A stretch of DNA of 64,000 nt from Atherix ibis (taxonomy: Eukaryota; Arthropoda; Insecta; Diptera; Athericidae): the NCBI GenBank assembly GCA_958298945.1, contig OY282608.1, positions 64,146,951-64,210,950 on the forward strand. The letters run 5' to 3'. The notes below the pieces were generated by a model. That model searched no databases, was not told the origin of the DNA, and worked only from the letters and a program-made list of their open reading frames with translations. Shown here piece after piece: positions 44,301-56,669 of this stretch. A program made the position numbers and the translations under genes. The stretch's first letter is position 1. The number at the start of each line of letters is the position of its first letter.

Positions 44301-45420
44301 TGTTGGTTTGTTGGTTTATTCGTTCGACGGTTTGTTGGTTTGTTGGTTTTTTGGTTTGTTGGTTTGTTGGTTACTTAGTTTGTTGGTTTGTTGGCATGTT
44401 GGTTTATTGGTTTGTTGGTTTGTTTGCTTGTTGGCTTGTTGGTTTGTTGGTTTGTTGGTTTGTTGGTTTGTTGGCTTGTTGGTTTGTTGGTTTGTTAGCT
44501 TGTTGGTTTGTTGGTTTGTTGGCTTGTTGGTTTGTTGCTTTGTTGGTTTGTTGGTTTGTTGGCTTGTTGGGTTGTTGGTTTGTTAGTTTGTTGGCTTTTT
44601 GGTTACTTGGTTTGTTGGTTTGTTGGTTTGTTCGTTTGTTGGTTTGTTGGTTAATTGGTTTGTTGGTTTGTAGGTTTGTTGGCTTGTTGGTATGTTGGTT
44701 TGTTGGTTTTTTGGGTTGTTGGTTTGTTGGTTTGTTGGTTTGTTGGTTTGTTGGTTTGTTGGTTTGATGGTTTGTTTGTTTGTTGGTTTTTTGGTTTGTT
44801 GGTTTGTTGGTTTGTTGGTTTCTTGGTTTGTTGGTTTGTTGATTTGTTGATTTGTTGGTTTGTTGGCATGTTGGTTTGTTGGTTTGTTGGTTTGTTGGCT
44901 TGTTGGTTTGTTGGTTTGTTGGCTTGTTGGCTTGTTGGTTTGTTGGTTTGTTGGTTTGTTGGTTTATTGGCTTGTTGGTTTGTTGGTTTGTTGGCTTGTT
45001 GGCTTGTTGGTTTGTTGGTTTGTTGGTTTGTTGGCTTGTTGGCTTGTTGGTTTGTTGGTTTGTTGGCTTGTTGGCTTGTTGCTTTGTTGGTTTGTTGGTT
45101 TGTTGGCTTGTTGGCTTGTTGGTTTGTTAGTTTGTTGGCTTTGGGGTTACTTGGTTTGTTGGTTTGTTGGTTTGTTGGTTTGTTGGCTTGTTGGTTTGTT
45201 GGTTTGTTGGCTTGTTGGCTTGTTGGTTTGTTGGTTTGTTGGTTTGTTGGTTTGTTGGTTTGTTGATTTGTTGGTTTTTTGGTTTGTTGGTTTGTTGGTT
45301 TGTTCGTTTGTTGGCTTGTTGGTTTGTTGGTTTGTTGGTTTTTTGGTTTGTTGGTTTGTTGGTTTGTTGGTTTGTTGGCATGTTGGTTTGTTGGCTTCTT
45401 GGCTTGTTTCTTTGTTAGTT
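41351..45420 (+). repeat. Two shortened copies of the 3.49-kb block (spacings 1656 and 2095 bp)
   Basis: AGCTTTTGG at 39987 is followed by copies at 41643 (+1656) and 43738 (+2095). TTCGTTCGACGG follows in each, at 42200 and 44319. The 1.66-kb copy lacks the TTTGGGG-containing portion; the 2.1-kb one has a modified form, GGCTTTCGGGTTACTTGG near 43043. A +1 slip, GGTTTTATTGG, lies at 41394-41404. TTTGGGG returns near 45141. The series shows successive truncation of one parent block. Confidence 0.8.
41394..41404 (+). other. Phase slip +1, GGTTTTATTGG
   Basis: A nine-base unit (GGTTTTATT) replaces an octamer, next to GGCTGGTTGGTTTATTTG. It is private to this copy of the 3.49-kb block family. 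Confidence 0.88.
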
Positions 45421-48330
45421 TGTTGGTTTGTTGGCTTGTTGGCTTGTTGGTTTGTTAGTTTGTTGGCTTTTTGCTTACTTAGTTTGTTGGTTTGTTGGTT
45501 TGTTGGCTTGTTGGTTTGTTGGTTTTTTGGTTTGTTGGTTTGTTGGTTTGTTGGTTTGTTGGTTTATTTGTTTGTTGGTTTGTTGGCTTGTTGGTTTGTT
45601 GGTTTTTTGTTTTGTTGGTTTGTTGGTTTGTTGGTTTGTTGGTTTGTTGGTTTATTTGTTTGTTGGTTTGTTGGTTTGTTGGTTGGTTGGTTTGTTGGTT
45701 TGTTGGCTTGTTGGCTTGTTGGTTTGTTGGTTTGTTGGTTTTTTGTTTTGTTGGTTTGTTGGTTTGTTGGTTTGTTGGTTTGTTGGTTTGCTGGTTTGTT
45801 GGTTTGTTGGCTTGTTGTCTTGTTGGTTTGTTGGTTTGTTGGCTTGTTGGTTTGTTGGTTTGTTGGCTTCTTGGCTTGTTGCTTTGTTGGTTTATTGGTT
45901 TGTTGGCTTGTTGGCTTGTTGGTTTGTTAGTTTCTTGGCTTTTTGGTTACTTGGTTTGTTGGTTTGTTGGTTTGTTGGCTTGTTGGTTTGTTGGCTAGTT
46001 GGTTTGTTGGTTTGTTGGTTTGTTGGTTCGTTGGTTTGTTGGCTTGTTGGTTTGTTGGTTTGTTGGCTTGTTGGCTTGTTGGTTTGTTGGTGTGTTGGCT
46101 TGTTGGTTTGTTGGTTTGTTGGTTTGTTGGCTTGTTGGCTTGTTGGCTTGTTGCTTTGTTGGTTTGTTGGTTTGTTGGCTTGTTGGCTTGTTGGCTTGTT
46201 GGTTTGTTAGTTTGTTGGTTTTTTGGTTACTTGGTTTGTTGGTTTGTTGGTTTGTTGGCTTGTTGGTTTGTTGGCTTGTTGGTTTGTTGGTTTGTTGGTT
46301 TGTTGGCTTGTTGGCTTGTTGGTTTGTTGGTTTGTTGGCTTGTTGGTTTGTTGATTTGTTGGCTTGTTGGTTTGTTGCTTTGTTGGCTTGTTGGCTTGTT
46401 GGTTTGTTGGTTTGTTGGCTTGTTGGTTACTTAGTTTGTTGGTTTGTTGGTTTGTTGGTTTGTTGGTTTGTTGGCTTGTTGGCTTGTTGGTTTGTTGGTT
46501 AGTTCGTTTGTTGGTTTGTTAGTTTGTTGGTTTCTTGGCTTGTTGGCTTGTTGGTTTGTTGGTTTTTTGGTTTGTTGGTTTGTTGGTTTGTTGGTTTGTT
46601 GGTTTGTTGGTTTATTTGTTTGTTGGTTTGTTGGCTTGTTGGTTTGTTGGTTAGTTCGTTTGTTGGTTTGTTAGTTTGTTGGTTTGTTGGCTTGTTGGCT
46701 TGTTGGTTTGTTGGTTTTTTGGTTTGTTGGTTTGTTGGTTTGTTGGCTTGTTGGTTTGTTGGTTTGTTGGTTTGTAGGTTTGTAGGTTTGTTGGTTTGTT
46801 GGTTTGTTGGTTTGTTGGTTTGTTCGTTTGTTGGTTTGTTGGTTAATTGGTTTGTTGGTTTGTTGGTTTGTTGGTTTGTTGGTTTGTTGGTTTATTTGTT
46901 TGTTGGTTTGTTGGTTTGTTGGTTTGTTGGTTTGTTGGTTTGTTGGTTTATTTGTTTGTTGGTTTGCTGGTTTGTTGGTTTGTTGGTTTGTTGGTTTGTT
47001 GGTTTGTTGGTTTGTTGGTTTGTTGGTTTGTTGGTTTGTTGGTTTGTTGGTTTGTTGGTTTGTTGGTTTGTTCGTTTGTTGGTTTGTTGGTTAATTGGTT
47101 TGTTGGTTTCTTGGTTTGTTGGCTTATTGGTTTGTTGGTTTCTTGGTTTTTTGGTTTGTTGGTTTGTTGGTTTGTTGGTTTGTTGGTTTATTCGTTTGAC
47201 GGTTTGTTGGTTTGTTGGTTTGTTGGTTTTTTGGTTTGTTGGTTTGTTGGTTACTTAGTTTGTTGGTTTGTTGGCATGTTGGTTTATTGGTTTGTTGGTT
47301 TGTTTGCTTGTTGGTTTGTTGGTTTGTTGGCTTGTTGGCTTGTTGGTTTGTTGGTTTGTTGGTTTGTTGGTTTGTTGGCTTGTTTGTTTGTTGGTTTGTT
47401 GGCTTGTTGGTTTGTTAGTTTGTTGGTTTGTTGGTTTGTTGGTTTGTTGGCTTGTTGGTTTGTTGGTTTGTTGGTTTGTTGGCTTGTTGGTTTGTTGGTT
47501 TGTTGGCTTGTTGGTTTGTTGCTTTGTTGGTTTGTTGGCTTGTTAGGTTTTTGGTTTGTTAGTTTGTTGGCTTTTTGGTTACTTGGTTTGTTGGTTTGTT
47601 GGTTTGTTCGTTTGTTGGTTTGTTGGTTAATTGTTTTGTTGGTTTGTTGGTTTGTTCGTTTGATGGTTTGTTTGTTTGTTGGTTTTTTGGTTTGTTGGTT
47701 TGTTGGTTTGTTGGTTTCTTGGTTTGTTGGTTTGTTGATTTGTTGATTTGTTGGTTTGTTGGCATGTTGGTTTGTTGGTTTGTTGGTTTGTTGGCTTGTT
47801 GGTTTGTTGGTTTGTTGGCTTGTTGGCTTGTTGGTTTGTTGGTTTGTTGGTTTGTTGGTTTGTTGGCTTGTTGGTTTGTTGGTTTGTTGGCTTGTTGGTT
47901 TGTTGGTTTGTTGGTTTGTTGGCTTGTGGGCTTGTTGGTTTGTTGGTTTGTTGGCTTGTTGGCTTGTTGGTTTGTTGGTTTGTTGGCTTGTTGGCTTGTT
48001 GCTTTGTTGGTTTGTTGGTTTGTTGGCTTGTTGGCTTGTTGGTTTGTTAGTTTGTTGGCTTTGGGGTTGCTTGGTTTGTTGGTTTGTTGGCTTGTTGGTT
48101 TGTTGGTTTGTTGGTTTGTTGGCTTGTTCGCTTGTTGGTTTGTTGGTTTGTTGGTTTGTTGGTTTGTTGGTTTGTTGATTTGTTGGTTTTTTGGTTTGTT
48201 GGTTTGTTGGTTTGTTGGTTTGTTGGCTTGTTGGTTTATTGGTTTGTTGGTTTTTTGGTTTGTTGGTTTGTTGGTTTGTTGGCATGTTGGTTTGTTGGCT
48301 TTTTGGCTTGTTTCTTTGTTAGTTTGTTGG
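45421..48330 (+). repeat. 2.5-2.9-kb pair, copy 1
   Basis: GGTTACTTAG, TTTATTTGTTTG and TTTTTTGTTTTG modules open the block near 45476-45610 and reappear near 48378-48510 (+2904). Later markers recur at +2560 to +2576 and then +2520: the GGTTAGTTCGTTTG pair near 46499/46649, GTTAATTGG near 46851 and 47091, TTCGTTTGACGG at 47191, GGCATG near 47274. The right end carries GTTAATTGTTTTG near 47626, TTCGTTTGATGG near 47656 and GGGGTTGCTTGG near 48063. Confidence 0.75.
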
Positions 48331-50610
48331 TTTGTTGGCTTGTTGGCTTGTTGGTTTGTTAGTTTGTTGGCTTTTTGGTTACTTAGTTTGTTGGTTTGTT
48401 GGTTTGTTGGCTTGTTGGTTTGTTGGTTTTTTGGTTTGTTGGTTTGTTGGTTTGTTGGTTTGTTGGTTTATTTGTTTGTTGGTTTGTTGGCTTGTTGGTT
48501 TGTTGGTTTTTTGTTTTGTTGGTTTTTTCGTTTGTTGGCTTGTTGGTTTGTTGGCTAGTTGGTTTGTTGGTTTGTTGGTTTGTTGGTTCGTTGGTTTGTT
48601 GGCTTGTTGGTTTGTTGGTTTGTTGGCTTGTTGGCTTGTTGGTTTCTTGGTGTGTTGGCTTGTTGGTTTGTTGGTTTGTTGGTTTGTTGGCTTGTTGGCT
48701 TGTTGGCTTGTTGCTTTGTTGGTTTGTTGGTTTGTTGGCTTGTTGGCTTGTTGGCTTGTTGGTTTGTTAGTTTGTTGGTTTTTTGGTTACTTGGTTTGTT
48801 GGTTTGTTGGTTTGTTGGCTTGTTGGTTTGTTGGCTTGTTGGTTTGTTGGTTTGTTGGTTTGTTGGCTTGTTGGCTTGTTGGTTTGTTGGTTTGTTGGTT
48901 TGTTGGCTTGTTGGTTTGTTGATTTGTTGGCTTGTTGGTTTGTTGCTTTGTTGGCTTGTTGGCTTGTTGGTTTGTTGGTTTGTTGGCTTGTTGGTTACTT
49001 AGTTTGTTGGTTTGTTAGTTTGTTGGTTTGTTGGTTTGTTGGTTTGTTGGCTTGTTGGCTTGTTGGTTTGTTGGTTAGTTCGTTTGTTGGTTTGTTAGTT
49101 TGTTGGTTTGTTGGCTTGTTGGCTTGTTGGTTTGTTGGTTTTTTGGTTTGTTGGTTTGTTGGTTTGTTGGTTTGTTGGTTTGTTGGTTTATTTGTTTGTT
49201 GGTTTGTTGGCTTATTGGTTTGTTGGTTAGTTCGTTTGTTGGTTTGTTAGTTTGTTGGTTTGTTGGCTTGTTGGCTTGTTGGTTTGTTGGTTTTTTGGTT
49301 TGTTGGTTTGTTGGTTTGTTGGCTTGTTGGTTTGTTGGTTTGTTGGTTTGTAGGTTTGTAGGTTTGTTGGTTTGTTGGTTTGTTGGTTTGTTGGTTTGTT
49401 GGTTTGTTCGTTTGTTGGTTTGTTGGTTATTTGGTTTGTTGGTTTGTTGGTTTGTTGGTTTGTTGGTTTATTTGTTTGTTGGTTTGCTGGTTTGTAGGTT
49501 TGTTGGTTTGTTGGTTTGTTGGTTTGTTGGTTTGTTGGTTTGTTGGTTTGTTGGTTTGTTGGTTTGTTGGTTTGTTGGTTTGTTCGTTTGTTCGTTTGTT
49601 GGTTTGTTGAATAATTGGTTTGTTGGTTTGTTGGTTTGTTGGCTTATTGGTTTGTTGGTTTCTTGGTTTTTTGGTTTGTTGGTGTGTTGGTTTGTTGGTT
49701 TGTTGGTTTATTCGTTTGACGGTTTGTTGGTTTGTTGGTTTGTTGGTTTTTTGGTTTGTTGGTTTGTTGGTTACTTAGTTTGTTGGTTTGTTGGCATGTT
49801 GGTTTATTGGTTTGTTGGTTTGTTTGCTTGTTGGTTTGTTGGTTTGTTGGCTTGTTGGCTTGTTGGTTTGTTGGTTTGTTGGTTTGTTGGTTTGTTGGCT
49901 TGTTGGTTTGTTGGTTTGTTGGCTTGTTGGTTTGTTGGTTTGTTGGTTTGTTGGTTTGTTGGCTTGTTGGCTTGTTGGCTTGTTGGTTTGTTGGTTTGTT
50001 GGCTTGTTGGTTTGTTGGTTTGTTGGCTTGTTGGTTTGTTGCTTTGTTGGTTTGTTGGTTTGTTGGCTTGTTGGGTTGTTGGTTTGTTAGTTTGTTGGCT
50101 TTTTGGTTACTTGGTTTGTTGGTTTGTTGGTTTGTTCGTTTGTTGGTTTGTTGGTTAATTGGTTTGTTGGTTTGTAGGTTTGTTGGCTTGTTGGTATGTT
50201 GGTTTGTTCGTTTTATGGTTTGTTGGTTTGTTGGTTTGTTGGTTTGTTCGTTTGATGGTTTGTTTGTTTGTTGGTTTTTTGGTTTGTTGGTTTGTTGGTT
50301 TGTTGGTTTCTTGGTTTGTTGATTTGTTGATTTGTTGATTTGTTGGTTTGTTGGCATGTTGTTTTGTTGGTTTGTTGGTTTGTTGGCTTGTTGGCTTGTT
50401 GGTTTGTTGGTTTGTTGGTTTGTTGGTTTGTTGGCTTGTTGGTTTGTTGGTTTGTTGGCTTGTTGGTTTGTTGGTTTGTTGGTTTGTTGGCTTGTTGGCT
50501 TGTTGGTTTGTTGGTTTGTTGGCTTGTTGGTTTGTTGGTTTGTTGGCTTGTTGGCTTGTTGCTTTCTTGGTTTGTTTGTTTGTTGGCTTGTTGGCTTGTT
50601 GGTTTGTTAG
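48331..50610 (+). repeat. 2.5-2.9-kb pair, copy 2
   Basis: It repeats the preceding block with private changes: GGTTATTTGG near 49424 in place of GTTAATTGG, a doubled TTCGTTTGTTCGTTTG near 49581, GAATAATTGG near 49609, and GATTTGTTGATTTGTTGATTT near 50317-50340. TTCGTTTGACGG is at 49711. About 340-390 bp present in copy 1 between its TTTTTTGTTTTG module and its GGCTAGTTGG module are missing here. Confidence 0.75.
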
Positions 50611-52640
50611 TTTGTTGGCTTTGGGGTTACTTGGTTTGTTGGTTTGTTGGTTTGTTAGTTTGTTGGCTTGTTGGTTTGTTGGTTTGTTGGTTTGTTGGCT
50701 TGTTGGTTTGTTGGTTTGTTGGTTTGTTGGTTTATTTGTTTGTTGGTTTGTTGGCTTGTTGGTTTGTTGGTTTTTTGTTTTGTTGGTTTGTTGGTTTGTT
50801 GGTTTGTTGGTTTGTTGGTTTGTTGGTTTATTTGTTTGTTGGTTTGTTGGTTGGTTGGTTTGTTGGTTTGTTGGTTTGTTGGCTTGTTGGTTTGTTGGTT
50901 TGTTGGTTTTTTGTTTTGTTGGTTTGTTGGTTTGTTGGTTTGTTGGTTTGTTGGTTTGTTGGTTTGTTGGTTTGTTGGTTTGTTGGTTTGTTGGTTTGTT
51001 GGCTTGTTGGCTTGTTGGTTTGTTGGTTTGTTGGCTTGTTGGTTTGTGGGTTTGTTGGCTTCTTGGCTTGTTGCTTTGTTGGTTTATTGGTTTGTTGGCT
51101 TGTTGGCTTGTTGGTTTGTTAGTTTCTTGGCTTTTTGGTTACTTGGTTTGTTGGTTTGTTGGTTTGTTGGCATGTTGGTTTGTTGGCTAGTTGGTTTGTT
51201 GGTTTGTTGGTTTGTTGGTTCGTTGGTTTGTTGGCTTGTTGGTTTGTTGGTTTGTTGGCTTGTTGGCTTGTTGGTTTGTTGGTGTGTTGGCTTGTTGGTT
51301 TGTTGGTTTGTTGGCTTGTTGGCTTGTTGGTTTGTTGCTTTGTTGGTTTGTTGGTTTGTTGGCTTGTTGGCTTGTTGGCTGGTTGGTTTGTTAGTTTGTT
51401 GGTTTTTTGGTTACTTGGTTTGTTGGTTTGTTGGTTTGATGGCTTGTTGGTTTGTTGGCTTGTTGATTTGTTGGTTTGTTGGTTTGTTGGCTTGTTGGCT
51501 TGTTGGTTTGTTGGTTTGTTGGCTTGTTGGTTTGTTGATTTGTTGGCTTGTTGGTTTGTTGGTTTGTTGGCTTGTTGGCTTGTTGGTTTGTTGGTTAGTT
51601 CGTTTGTTGGTTTGTTAGTTTGTTGGTTTGTTGGCTTGTTGGCTTGTTGGTTTGTTGGTTTTTTGGTTTGTTGGTTTGTTGGTTTGTTGGTTTGTTGGTT
51701 TATTGGTTTGTTGGTTTGTTGGTTTATTTGTTTGTTGGTTTGTTGGCTTGTTGGTTACTTAGTTTGTTGGTTTGTTGGCATGTTGGTTTATTGGTTTGTT
51801 GGTTTGTTTGCTGTTGGTTTGTTGGTTTGTTGGCTTGTTGGCTTGTTGGTTTGTTGGTTTGTTGGTTTGTTGGTTTGTTGGCTTGTTGGTTTGTTGGTTT
51901 GTTGGCTTGTTGGTTTGTTGGTTTGTTGGTTTGTTGGTTTGTTGGTTTGTTGGCTTGTTGGCTTGTTGGTTTGTTGGTTTGTTGGCTTGTTGGTTTGTTG
52001 GTTTGTTGGCTTGTTGGTTTGTTGCTTTGTTGGTTTGTTGGTTTGTTGGCTTGTTGGGTTGTTGGTTTGTTAGTTTGTTGGCTTTTTGGTTACTTGGTTT
52101 GTTGGTTTGTTGGTTTGTTCGTTTGTTGGTTTGTTGGTTAATTGGTTTGTTGGTTTGTAGGTTTGTTGGCTTGTTGGTGTGGTGGTTTGTTGGTTTTTTG
52201 GTTTGTTGGTTTGTTGGTTTGTTGGTTTGTTCGTTTGATGGTTTGTTTGTTTGTTGGTTTTTTGGTTTGTTGGTTTGTTGGTTTCTTGGTTTGTTGGTTT
52301 GTTGATTTGTTGATTTGTTGGTTTGTTGGCATGTTGGTTTGTTGGTTTGTTGGTTTGTTGGCTTGTTGGTTTGTTGGTTTGTTGGCTTGTTGGCTTGTTG
52401 GTTTGTTGGTTTGCTGGTTTGTTGGTTTGTTGGCTTGTTGGTTTGTTGGTTTGTTGGCTTGTTGGTTTGTTGGTTTGTTGGTTTGTTGGCTTGTTGGCTT
52501 GTTGGTTTGTTGGTTTGTTGGCTTGTTGGTTTGTTGGTTTGTTGGCTTGTTGGCTTGTTGCTTTTTTGGTTTGTTGGTTTGTTGGCTTGTTGGCTTGTTG
52601 GTTTGTTAGTTTGTTGGCTTTGGGGTTACTTGGTTTGTTG
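50611..52640 (+). repeat. First copy of the 50-58 kb block family
   Basis: Opens with TTTGGGG near 50622, then TTTATTTGTTTG, TTTTTTGTTTTG and GGTTGG half-octamer slips, GGTTACTTGG near 51138 and 51410, the TTTGCTGTTGG slip at 51807, GTTAATTGG near 52135, TTCGTTTGATGG near 52230 and GGCATG near 52327. Markers recur at +2143 to +2199 in the next copy. Confidence 0.78.
51807..51817 (+). other. Inherited phase slip TTTGCTGTTGG, first of five copies
   Basis: The usual TTTGCTTGTTGG has lost one T. Identical slips sit at 54006, 56477, 58036 and 60555, spaced 2199, 2471, 1559 and 2519 bp. The unslipped ancestor form (TTTGCTTGTTGG) is seen in the same context in 12-50 kb, for example near 12142 and 49820, so the slip defines the right-hand lineage. 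Confidence 0.93.
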
Positions 52641-55110
52641 GTTTGTTGGTTTGTTGGTTTGTTGGTTTGTTGGCTTGTTGGTTTGTTGGTTTGTTGGCTT
52701 GTTGGCTTGTTGCTTTCTTGGTTTGTTTGTTTGTTGGCTTGTTGGCTTGTTGGTTTGTTAGTTTGTTGGCTTTGGGGTTACTTGGTTTGTTGGTTTGTTG
52801 GTTTGTTAGTTTGTTGGCTTGTTGGTTTGTTGGTTTGTTGGTTTGTTGGCTTGTTGGTTTGTTGGTTTGTTGGTTTATTTGTTTGTTGGTTTATTTGTTT
52901 GTTGGTTTGTTGGTTTTTTGTTTTGTTGGTTTGTTGGTTTGTTGGTTTGTTGGTTTGTTGGTTTGTTGGTTTATTTGTTTGTTGGTTTGTTGGTTGGTTG
53001 GTTTGTTGGTTTGTTGGTTTGTTGGCTTGTTGGTTTGTTGGTTTGTTGGTTTGTTGGTTTTTTGTTTTGTTGGTTTGTTGGTTTGTTGGTTTGTTGGTTT
53101 GTTGGTTTGTTGGTTTGTTGGTTTGTTGGTTTGTTGGTTTGTTGGCTTGTTGGCTTGTTGGTTTGTTGGTTTGTTGGCTTGTTGGTTTGTTGGTTTGTTG
53201 GCTTCTTGGCTTGTTGCTTTGTTGGTTTATTGGTTTGTTGGCTTGTTGGCTTGTTGGTTTGTTAGTTTCTTGGCTTTTTGGTTACTTGGTTTGTTGGTTT
53301 GTTGGTTTGTTGGCTTGTTGGTTTGTTGGCTAGTTGGTTTGTTGGTTTGTTGGTTTGTTGGTTCGTTGGTTTGTTGGCTTGTTGGTTTGTTGGTTTGTTG
53401 GCTTGTTGGCTTGTTGGTTTGTTGGTGTGTTGGCTTGTTGGTTTGTTGGTTTGTTGGCTTGTTGGCTTGTTGGTTTGTTGCTTTGTTGGTTTGTTAGTTT
53501 GTTGGCTTGTTGGCTTGTTGGCTGGTTGGTTTGTTAGTTTGTTGGTTTTTTGGTTACTTGGTTTGTTGGTTTGTTGGTTTGTTGGCTTGTTGGTTTGTTG
53601 GCTTGTTGATTTGTTGGTTTGTTGGTTTGTTGGCTTGTTGGCTTGTTGGTTTGTTGGCTTGTTGGTTTGTTGATTTGTTGGCTTGCTGGTTTGTTGCTTT
53701 GTTGGCTTGTTGGCTTGTTGGTTTGTTGGTTTGTTGGCTTGTTGGTTACTTAGTTTGTTGGTTTGTTGGTTTGTTGGTTTGTTGGTTTGTTGGCTTGTTG
53801 GCTTGTTGGTTTGTTGGTTAGTTCGTTTGTTGGTTTGTTAGTTTGTTGGTTTGTTGGCTTGTTGGCTTGTTGGTTTGTTGGTTTTTTGGTTTGTTGGTTT
53901 GTTGGTTTGTTGGTTTGTTGGTTTATTTGTTTGTTGGTTTGTTGGCTTGTTAGTTACTTAGTTTGTTGGTTTGTTGGCATGTTGGTTTATTGGTTTGTTG
54001 GTTTGTTTGCTGTTGGTTTGTTGGTTTGTTGGCTTGTTGGCTTGTTGGTTTGTTGGTTTGTTGGTTTGTTGGTTTATTGGCTTGTTGGTTTGTTGGTTTG
54101 TTGGCTTGTTGGTTTGTTGGTTTGTTGGTTTGTTGGTTTGTTGGCTTGTTGGCTTGTTGGTTTGTTGGTTTGTTGGCTTGTTGGTTTGTTGGTTTGTTGG
54201 CTTGTTGGTTTGTTGCTTTGTTGGTTTGTTGGTTTGTTGGATTGTTGGGTTGTTGGTTTGTTAGTTTGTTGGCTTTTTGGTTACTTGGTTTGTTGGTTTG
54301 TTGGTTTGTTCGTTTGTTGGTTTGTTGGTTAATTGGTTTGTTGGTTTGTAGGTTTGTTGGCTTGTTGGTATGGTGGTTTGTTGGTTTTTTGGTTTGTTGG
54401 TTTGTTGGTTTGTTGGTTTGTTCGTTTGATGGTTTGTTTGTTTGTTGGTTTTTTGGTTTGTTGGTTTGTTGGTTTCTTGGTTTGTTGGTTTGTTGATTTG
54501 TTGATTTGTTGGTTTGTTGGCATGTTGGTTTGTTGGTTTGTTGGTTTGTTGGCTTGTTGGTTTGTTGGTTTGTTGGCTTGTTGGTTTGTTGGTTTGTTGG
54601 TTTGTTGGCTTGTTGGCTTGTTGGTTTGTTGGTTTGTTGGCTTGTTGGTTTGTTGGTTTGTTGGCTTGTTGGCTTGTTGCTTTGTTGGTTTGTTGGTTTG
54701 TTGGCTTGTGGGCTTGTTGGTTTGTTAGTTTGTTGGCTTTGGGGTTACTTGGTTTGTTGGTTTGTTGGTTTGTTGGTTTGTTGGTTGGTTGGCTTGTTGG
54801 TGTGTTGGTTTGTTGGTTTGTTGGCTTGTTGGCTTGTTAGTTTGTTGGTTTGTTGGTTTGTTGGTTTGTTGGTTTGTTGATTTGTTGGTTTTTTGGTTTG
54901 TTGGTTTGTTGGTTTGTTGGTTTGTTGGCTTGTTGGTTTGTTGGTTTGTTGGTTTTTTGGTTTGTTGGTTTGTTGGTTTGTTGGTTTGTTGGCATGTTGG
55001 TTTGTTGGTTTGTTGGTTTGTTGGCTTGTTGGTTTGTTGGTTTATTGGCTCGTTGGCTTGTTGGTTTGTTGGTTTGCTAGTTTGTTGGCTTTGGGGTTAC
55101 TTGGTTTGTT
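52641..55110 (+). repeat. 50-58 kb block family, copy 2 (2471-bp spacing to next)
   Basis: From about 52,640 to 54,290 this matches 55,111-56,761 at 2471 bp, one less than a multiple of 8 because of the TTTGCTGTTGG slip at 54006. The right part, 54,300-55,100, instead matches 58,320-59,100 at 4022 and then 4014 bp. Two TTTGGGG modules lie about 150 bp apart near 52619 and 52770. Confidence 0.8.
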
Positions 55111-56669
55111 GGTTTGTTGGTTTGTTGGTTTGTTGGTTTGTTGGCTTGTTGGTTTGTTGGTTTGTTGGCTTGTTGGCTTGTTGCTTTCTTGGTTTGTTTG
55201 TTTGTTGGCTTGTTGGCTTGTTGGTTTGTTAGTTTGTTGGCTTTGGGGTTACTTGGTTTGTTGGTTTGTTGGTTTGTTAGTTTGTTGGCTTGTTGGTTTG
55301 TTGGTTTGTTGGTTTGTTGGCTTGCTGGTTTGTTGGTTTGTTGGTTTATTTGTTTGTTGGTTTATTTGTTTGTTGGTTTGTTGGTTTTTTGTTTTGTTGG
55401 TTTGTTGGTTTGTTGGTTTGTTGGTTTGTTGGTTTGTTGGTTTATTTGTTTGTTGGTTTGTTGGTTGGTTGGTTTGTTGGTTTGTTGGTTTGTTGGCTTG
55501 TTGGTTTGTTGGTTTGTTGGTTTTTTGTTTTGTTGGTTTGTTGGTTTGTTGGTTTGTTGGTTTGTTGGTTTGTTGGTTTGTTGGTTTGTTGGTTTGTTGG
55601 TTTGTTGGTTTGTTGGCTTGTTGGCTTGTTGGTTTGTTGGTTTGTTGGCTTGTTGGTTTGTTGGTTTGTTGGCTTCTTGGCTTGTTGCTTTGTTGGTTTA
55701 TTGGTTTGTTGGCTTGTTGGCTTGTTGGTTTGTTAGTTTCTTGGCTTTTTGGTTATTTGGTTTGTTGGTTTGTTGGTTTGTTGGCTTGTTGGTTTGTTGG
55801 CTAGTTGGTTTGTTGGTTTGTTGGTTTGTTGGTTCGTTGGTTTGTTCGCTTGTTGGTTTGTTGGTTTGTTGGCTTGTTGGCTTGTTGGTTTGTTGGTGTG
55901 TTGGCTTGTTGGTTTGTTGGTTTGTTGGCTTGTTGGCTTGTTGGTTTGTTGCTTTGTTGGTTTGTTGGTTTGTTGGCTTGTTGGCTTGTTGGCTGGTTGG
56001 TTTGTTAGTTTGTTGGTTTTTTGGTTACTTGGTTTGTTGGTTTGTTGGTTTGTTGGCTTGTTGGTTTGTTGGCTTGTTGATTTGTTGGTTTGTTGGTTTG
56101 TTGGCTTGTTGGCTTGTTGGTTTGTTGGTTTGTTGGCTTGTTGGTTTGTTGATTTGTTGGCTTGTTGGTTTGTTGCTTTGTTGGCTTGTTGGCTTGTTGG
56201 TTTGTTGGTTTGTTGGCTTGTTGGTTACTTAGTTTGTTGGTTTGTTGGTTTGTTGGTTTGTTGGTTTGTTGGCTTGTTGGCTTGTTGGTTTGTTGGTTAG
56301 TTCGTTTGTTGGTTTGTTAGTTTGTTGGTTTGTTGGCTTGTTGGCTTGTTGGTTTGTTGGTTTTTTGGTTTGTTGGTTTGTTGGTTTGTTGGTTTATTTG
56401 TTTGTTGGTTTGTTGGCTTGTTGGTTACTTAGTTTGTTGGTTTGTTGGCATGTTGGTTTATTGGTTTGTTGGTTTGTTTGCTGTTGGTTTGTTGGTTTGT
56501 TGGCTTGTTGGCTTGTTGGTTTGTTGGTTTGTTGGTTTGTTGGTTTGTTGGCTTGTTGGTTTGTTGGTTTGTTGGCTTGTTGGTTTGTTGGTTTGTTGGT
56601 TTGTTGGTTTGTTGGCTTGTTGGCTTGTTGGTTTGTTGGTTTGTTGGCTTGTTGGTTTGTTGGTTTGTT
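55111..56669 (+). repeat. 50-58 kb block family, copy 3 (1559-bp spacing to next)
   Basis: Close copy of 52.64-54.2 kb. TTTGCTGTTGG lies just downstream at 56477, inside the overlap with the next copy. Private changes include GGTTATTTGG near 55751 for GGTTACTTGG, and TTCGCTTG near 55845. The 54.3-55.1-kb portion of the previous block is absent, giving the shorter spacing. Confidence 0.78.
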
